Part shown: positions 5,377 to 7,921 of the stretch, piece after piece
Layout of the letters: each line of letters starts with the position of its first letter
How positions within the stretch are numbered: the first letter of the stretch is position 1
Assembly (NCBI GenBank): GCA_964392725.1
Contig: CAYMPW010000033.1
Span: forward strand, 1 to 7,921
From: CAYMPW01 sp964392725
GTDB taxonomy: Archaea > Thermoplasmatota > Thermoplasmata > Methanomassiliicoccales > Methanomethylophilaceae
Reading direction: 5' to 3'
DNA: 7,921 nucleotides
Program-made: the position numbers and the translations under genes
The notes under the pieces: generated by a model
Databases searched by the model: none
What the model was told of the DNA's origin: nothing
What the model saw: the letters and a program-made list of their open reading frames with translations, nothing else

Positions 5377-6591
5377 TTATTCGTTTCTCGACGAAGAAAC
5401 GGAAGTTCTCATTTCCGGTTTTTTCTCGATGACGTTGAGAATCAATACGGAAATCAAAGCAAGAACAACGAATATCGCACCCGCGTATCCCAAAGATTCC
5501 AATCCGAATGATCCGATGCAGATACTTCCGATGAATGATCCGACCGCGATTCCGATGTTGAACGCAACCATGTTCATAGACGAAGCAAAGTTGGTGGCGG
5601 AAGGATATTTCTGTATCGCGATTTCGATGAAGTGAACCTGATTTGTTGTGTTTACAAGGTAAATAAACAATCCAATCAACAACAGAAGACCCACGCTGAT
5701 ATATGCGGATACTCCCGCAATGGGAATCAATACCAAAAGAAGTGCGATTTCAATCAAGAACACAATCGGGAAGAATCTGAATCCTCCCTTATCCGCAAAC
5801 TTTGCGGAAAGGAAATTACCGAATACGCAAGCCAATCCATATGCAAGGAATATCGCACCAACGGCAGATGCTTCGAATCCCATTATGTCTTCGAGAATTG
5901 GTGTGACATATGTGTAAAATGTAAATATTCCCGCAACCGAAAATGCCGCAATACAAATTCCCAAGATTATTCTTCTGTCTTTCAAAAGATCGAACGTATC
6001 TTTTTGATTATATTCTGTGTATTCTGAACCTTTTTTAGGAAGTAAAATCAACAGAAGGATGAAAAGAACCAAGGTCATGGCAAGAACCAGAGCAAAGACA
6101 TACCTCCATCCGATAACCTGACTTATCGTAATTCCCAAAGGCATTCCGAATACCGAAGCCACGCTGAATCCTACGAACATCAGGGTTACGACTTTGTTAC
6201 TGTATTGTTGGGGAGAATTCTTCATAGCCACAACAATTGCGATCGACATGATTGTTCCGGAAACGGCAGCCGTCATAATACGGGAAACAAGAAGTAAATA
6301 GTATTCAGTGGAAATCATCGTAAGAAGATTGCTCAAAGCAAAAAGACCCAACAGAAGAAGAATCATTTTGAATTCGCTGTAACGGGAAACCGCCCATGTG
6401 ACAATAGGAGTTCCAATAGCATAAGCAATCGCGTAAACGGAAACAACGATGCCCACCATCGCGATGGTAGTTCCAATATCTTTGGAAATATCCGGAAGAA
6501 TTCCGATAACGATAAATTCACTCATTGCAAGAACAAAACTTAGTATCATTAATGAAATCAACAAAGGCGTGTACAGTTTCTCGTTTGCCAT
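5377..6591 (-). CDS. MFS exporter, DHA1 family (AraJ/NepI-like)
   Basis: A 404-residue inner-membrane protein with about 12 helices, the normal DHA1 length. Family marks include SEFIVIGILPDIS in helix 1 (24-36), the YAIAYAIGTP turn in helix 2 (53-62), R104 in helix 4 with the following AAVSG, and GMPLG (149-153) in helix 5, the antiporter motif C region. WR at 162-163 and the helix 11 segment SATNFASSMN (331-340) are also present. DHA1 members of this branch use the proton gradient to expel sugars, nucleosides or drugs. The substrate cannot be read from the sequence. The C-terminus is a short hydrophilic tail rich in Ser and Arg. The gene is divergent from the FKBP gene with 161 bp between the starts. 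It has its own TATATA box about 26 nt before the ATG. Confidence 0.93.
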   Translation of the reverse strand: MANEKLYTPLLISLMILSFVLAMSEFIVIGILPDISKDIGTTIAMVGIVVSVYAIAYAIGTPIVTWAVSRYSEFKMILLLLGLFALSNLLTMISTEYYLLLVSRIMTAAVSGTIMSIAIVVAMKNSPQQYSNKVVTLMFVGFSVASVFGMPLGITISQVIGWRYVFALVLAMTLVLFILLLILLPKKGSEYTEYNQKDTFDLLKDRRIILGICIAAFSVAGIFTFYTYVTPILEDIMGFEASAVGAIFLAYGLACVFGNFLSAKFADKGGFRFFPIVFLIEIALLLVLIPIAGVSAYISVGLLLLIGLFIYLVNTTNQVHFIEIAIQKYPSATNFASSMNMVAFNIGIAVGSFIGSICIGSFGLESLGYAGAIFVVLALISVLILNVIEKKPEMRTSVSSSRNE

Positions 6592-6610
6592 GCAAGGTTG
6601 TCTACGTTTT

Positions 6611-6622
6611 GATTATATATTA
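6611..6622 (-). promoter_or_regulatory. TATA box of the MFS gene
   Basis: The minus strand reads TAATATATAATC, centred about 26 nt before the ATG at 6591. This is the clearest TATA box in the window and predicts a leaderless mRNA. Confidence 0.6.
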
Positions 6623-6694
6623 TTTTGCATAAGATACGGTTCAAAGAAATTCCACTTGGCTCACTTTGGCGATATATACGAAGTAACCGACAGA

Positions 6695-6702
6695 TTTAAT
6701 AT
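6695..6702 (+). promoter_or_regulatory. FKBP promoter (TATA box) with a leader
   Basis: TTTAATAT lies about 54 nt before the FKBP ATG and predicts a start near 6725, giving a leader of about 28 nt. A second TATA-like run, TATTATAT (6723-6730), is 26 nt before the ATG and would make a leaderless form. The leader contains GGTGA (6743-6747), an archaeal Shine-Dalgarno site 5 nt before the ATG. It is the only clear one in the window. Confidence 0.5.
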
Positions 6703-6752
6703 ACTTGATGTAATCGCACGAGTATTATATTTCAACCATAATGGTGATTTAA

Positions 6753-7454
6753 ATGGCAGATAAGAAGCTCATATACTTGGACTACAGCGCATACCTCGCA
6801 GAATCAGACAGACTCTACGACACAACAAACGAAGAAGCAGCAAAGGCAGCAAATCTCTACAACGAGAAATACACCTACGCCCCTATGCCCCACATCGTTG
6901 GATCATCCAAATTGTTCCCCGCACTTGAGGAAGCAATCGCATCCGCAGAAGTCGGTAAAGAAGTCGAAGTCACAATCGCATGCGAAGATGCAGCAGGACC
7001 CAGGAACCCCAAGCTCGTTGAAATCTACCCTATCAAAGATTTCTACAAACAGGAAATCAACCCCTACCCCGGTCTCGAAGTTAACTTCGGAAACCGCAAC
7101 GGTGTTGTCATGACCGCATCCGCAGGACGTGTCAGAGTCGACTTCAACAGTCCCCTCGCAGGTCACGACCTCATGTACAAATTCACAGTTACAGAAGTTA
7201 TCGAAGACGATGCCAAGAAAGCAAACGCAATCCTTGAAATGGACTTCGGAACATCCGATGGATTCGAGTGTGCAATCGAAGCAGACAAAGTCGTCGTTAC
7301 ACTCTCTGAAATCACCAAATTCAGCCAGGAATGGCCTATGGCAAGATTCAAGATCGTCTCCGACATGAGAGACGTCTTCGGCAAAGACACCGTGGAATTC
7401 CGCGAAGTCTGGGCAAAAGCCAAAGATGCAAAGAAAGAAGAAGCTTCCGAGTAA
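6753..7454 (+). CDS. FKBP-type peptidyl-prolyl isomerase, SlyD-like long archaeal form
   Basis: A 233-residue cytosolic prolyl isomerase and folding chaperone. The FKBP core runs through the opening strand (4-12), 'DTT' at 23-25, and HIVGSSKLFPALEEAI with VGKEVEV (47-73). It resumes with VDFNSPLAGHDL (129-140) and the last strand FTVTEV (144-149). Between them, at about 77-126, sits the insert-in-flap domain of SlyD-type and archaeal FKBPs, which binds unfolded chains. Residues 150-233 form the extra C-terminal domain of the archaeal long form, ending in a Lys/Glu-rich tail. There is no signal peptide. Base use differs from its neighbours: third positions favour C (ATC, CTC, TAC, AAC), as in highly expressed genes. 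A Shine-Dalgarno GGTGA precedes the ATG, and a perfect 11-bp terminator hairpin follows the gene. Confidence 0.95.
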   Translation: MADKKLIYLDYSAYLAESDRLYDTTNEEAAKAANLYNEKYTYAPMPHIVGSSKLFPALEEAIASAEVGKEVEVTIACEDAAGPRNPKLVEIYPIKDFYKQEINPYPGLEVNFGNRNGVVMTASAGRVRVDFNSPLAGHDLMYKFTVTEVIEDDAKKANAILEMDFGTSDGFECAIEADKVVVTLSEITKFSQEWPMARFKIVSDMRDVFGKDTVEFREVWAKAKDAKKEEASE

Positions 7455-7476
7455 GATCTTTCTTAAACCCTTTTCA

Positions 7477-7506
7477 TCGACCTTCGGGATATTCTCCGAA
7501 GGTCGA
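7477..7506 (+). terminator. FKBP terminator hairpin
   Basis: Perfect 11-bp arms, TCGACCTTCGG and CCGAAGGTCGA, flank an 8-nt loop. The structure begins 23 nt past the FKBP stop and is followed by GAATCTTTTC, a short T-rich stretch. Confidence 0.7.
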
Positions 7507-7584
7507 GAATCTTTTCATACATATTCTTCAGAAGATTGATTTAGATTCGTCTTTGATGTTCGCATGCATATTTTGACAATCGTA

Positions 7585-7642
7585 AAAGTCTTACTAATTT
7601 TTGAATTATTGGTAAGACTTTGTCAAGACATTGGTAAGACTT
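7585..7642. repeat. three 13-bp boxes spaced 22 bp apart
   Basis: The box ATTGGTAAGACTT occurs at 7608-7620 and 7630-7642. An inverted copy with one difference, AAGTCTTACTAAT, is at 7586-7598. The three start points are exactly 22 bp apart. The inverted copy and the middle copy also pair as a 14-bp stem with one G-U in plus-strand RNA and a 9-nt loop. The set lies between the FKBP terminator and the 3' end of the winged-helix gene. It could be a terminator for that gene (TTTT follows in minus-strand RNA), a protein-binding array, or a mobile-element remnant. Confidence 0.6.
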
Positions 7643-7673
7643 CGTAATTAAAATCAAACATCCAAATTTCAAA

Positions 7674-7921
7674 TCAATTCGAATATGATTTGTTTGAACT
7701 ATATTGATAAAATAATCTGTTGCCTTCACGGGAAACAACATCGATAAGATTCAGATTCTGTAACTTACGAATATCATTCCTTGCGGTATTTATCGATATT
7801 TTATACTTTTCAGAAATAGAATATACTGAAAACAAAGAATCTGAATTCATATAATCTGATATGATCATCTTCTGACGATTGTTCAAATCCAGATCTCCGA
7901 TTATCTGCATATTTTCTTTCT
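7674..7921 (-). CDS. winged-helix C-terminal part of a gene running off the window (possibly Fic family)
   Basis: The frame is open to the window edge. An ATG exists at 7910, but codons before it (AAA GAA AAT) are open and no promoter can be judged, so the gene probably continues past 7921. The visible 78 residues from M1 of that ATG form one winged-helix domain: LNNRQKMIISDYM helix (9-21), VYSISEKYKISINTARND (29-46) as helix-turn-helix, RKLQNLNLIDVVSREGN (48-64), then the wing and a polar tail to N78. This 'N-R-Q ... TA-x-x-D ... L' pattern is typical of the C-terminal HTH of Fic/DOC proteins. It also resembles other regulator tails such as COG2865-type proteins. The Fic catalytic motif would lie outside the window, so the assignment is tentative. 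Confidence 0.7.
   Translation of the reverse strand, partial: KENMQIIGDLDLNNRQKMIISDYMNSDSLFSVYSISEKYKISINTARNDIRKLQNLNLIDVVSREGNRLFYQYSSNKSYSN

Noticed and set aside
6903..7166. Minus-strand Cys/Asp-rich frame inside the FKBP gene
   Set aside because: It is a mirror frame of a strongly biased coding gene. The FKBP motifs lie on the plus strand.
7541..7741. Minus-strand frame of 66 codons overlapping the winged-helix gene end
   Set aside because: It overlaps a convincing domain in another frame and reads through the hairpin and repeat boxes. Its protein shows no recognisable motif.

Overview
The window most likely comes from a methanogen-type euryarchaeon, possibly a Methanomassiliicoccales/Thermoplasmata member; this placement is inference. 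The evidence is: TATA-like boxes about 25 bp upstream of nearly every start codon, mostly without a Shine-Dalgarno site (leaderless archaeal promoters); a tRNA-Thr with archaeal features (U73); an archaeal long-type FKBP; and an AT-rich genome. All seven complete or partial genes stop at TAA or TGA and none at TAG. That fits a genome that spares TAG, but seven genes prove nothing.

Layout, left to right. (1) dapB on the minus strand (188-1015), closed by a cUUCGg hairpin terminator. (2) A six-helix membrane protein on the minus strand (1205-1708), resembling a divergent GPR1/FUN34/YaaH (SatP) protein. (3) A radical SAM enzyme on the plus strand (1816-2754), convergent with and only 2 bp from a UbiA/MenA-type prenyltransferase on the minus strand (2757-3740). 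(4) A gene-poor, decayed stretch (3741-4652). It holds a 12-bp tandem repeat interrupted by a 100-N assembly gap, a 43-codon remnant of a DUF4143-type ATPase, and several inverted repeats. (5) tRNA-Thr(UGU) on the minus strand (4653-4729, CCA encoded). Upstream of it lie two interleaved hairpins and an ArsD-like thioredoxin-fold gene (4844-5233, minus) that lacks the usual vicinal cysteines. (6) A DHA1-type MFS exporter on the minus strand (5377-6591), divergent from a highly expressed-looking SlyD-like FKBP prolyl isomerase on the plus strand (6753-7454). (7) A strong terminator, a set of three 13-bp boxes spaced exactly 22 bp apart, and the 3' part of a winged-helix gene (7674 to beyond the window end, minus), perhaps the C-terminus of a Fic-family protein.

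The genes do not form one pathway. Nearly every gene has its own promoter, so most are probably transcribed alone. The points most worth following are the radical SAM/prenyltransferase pair, the cysteine-shuffled ArsD homologue with its interleaved 3' hairpins, the collapsed repeat array, and the 22-bp-phased boxes. I see no clear new defence or mobile system. The 3741-4652 stretch looks like the residue of accessory genes rather than an intact one.
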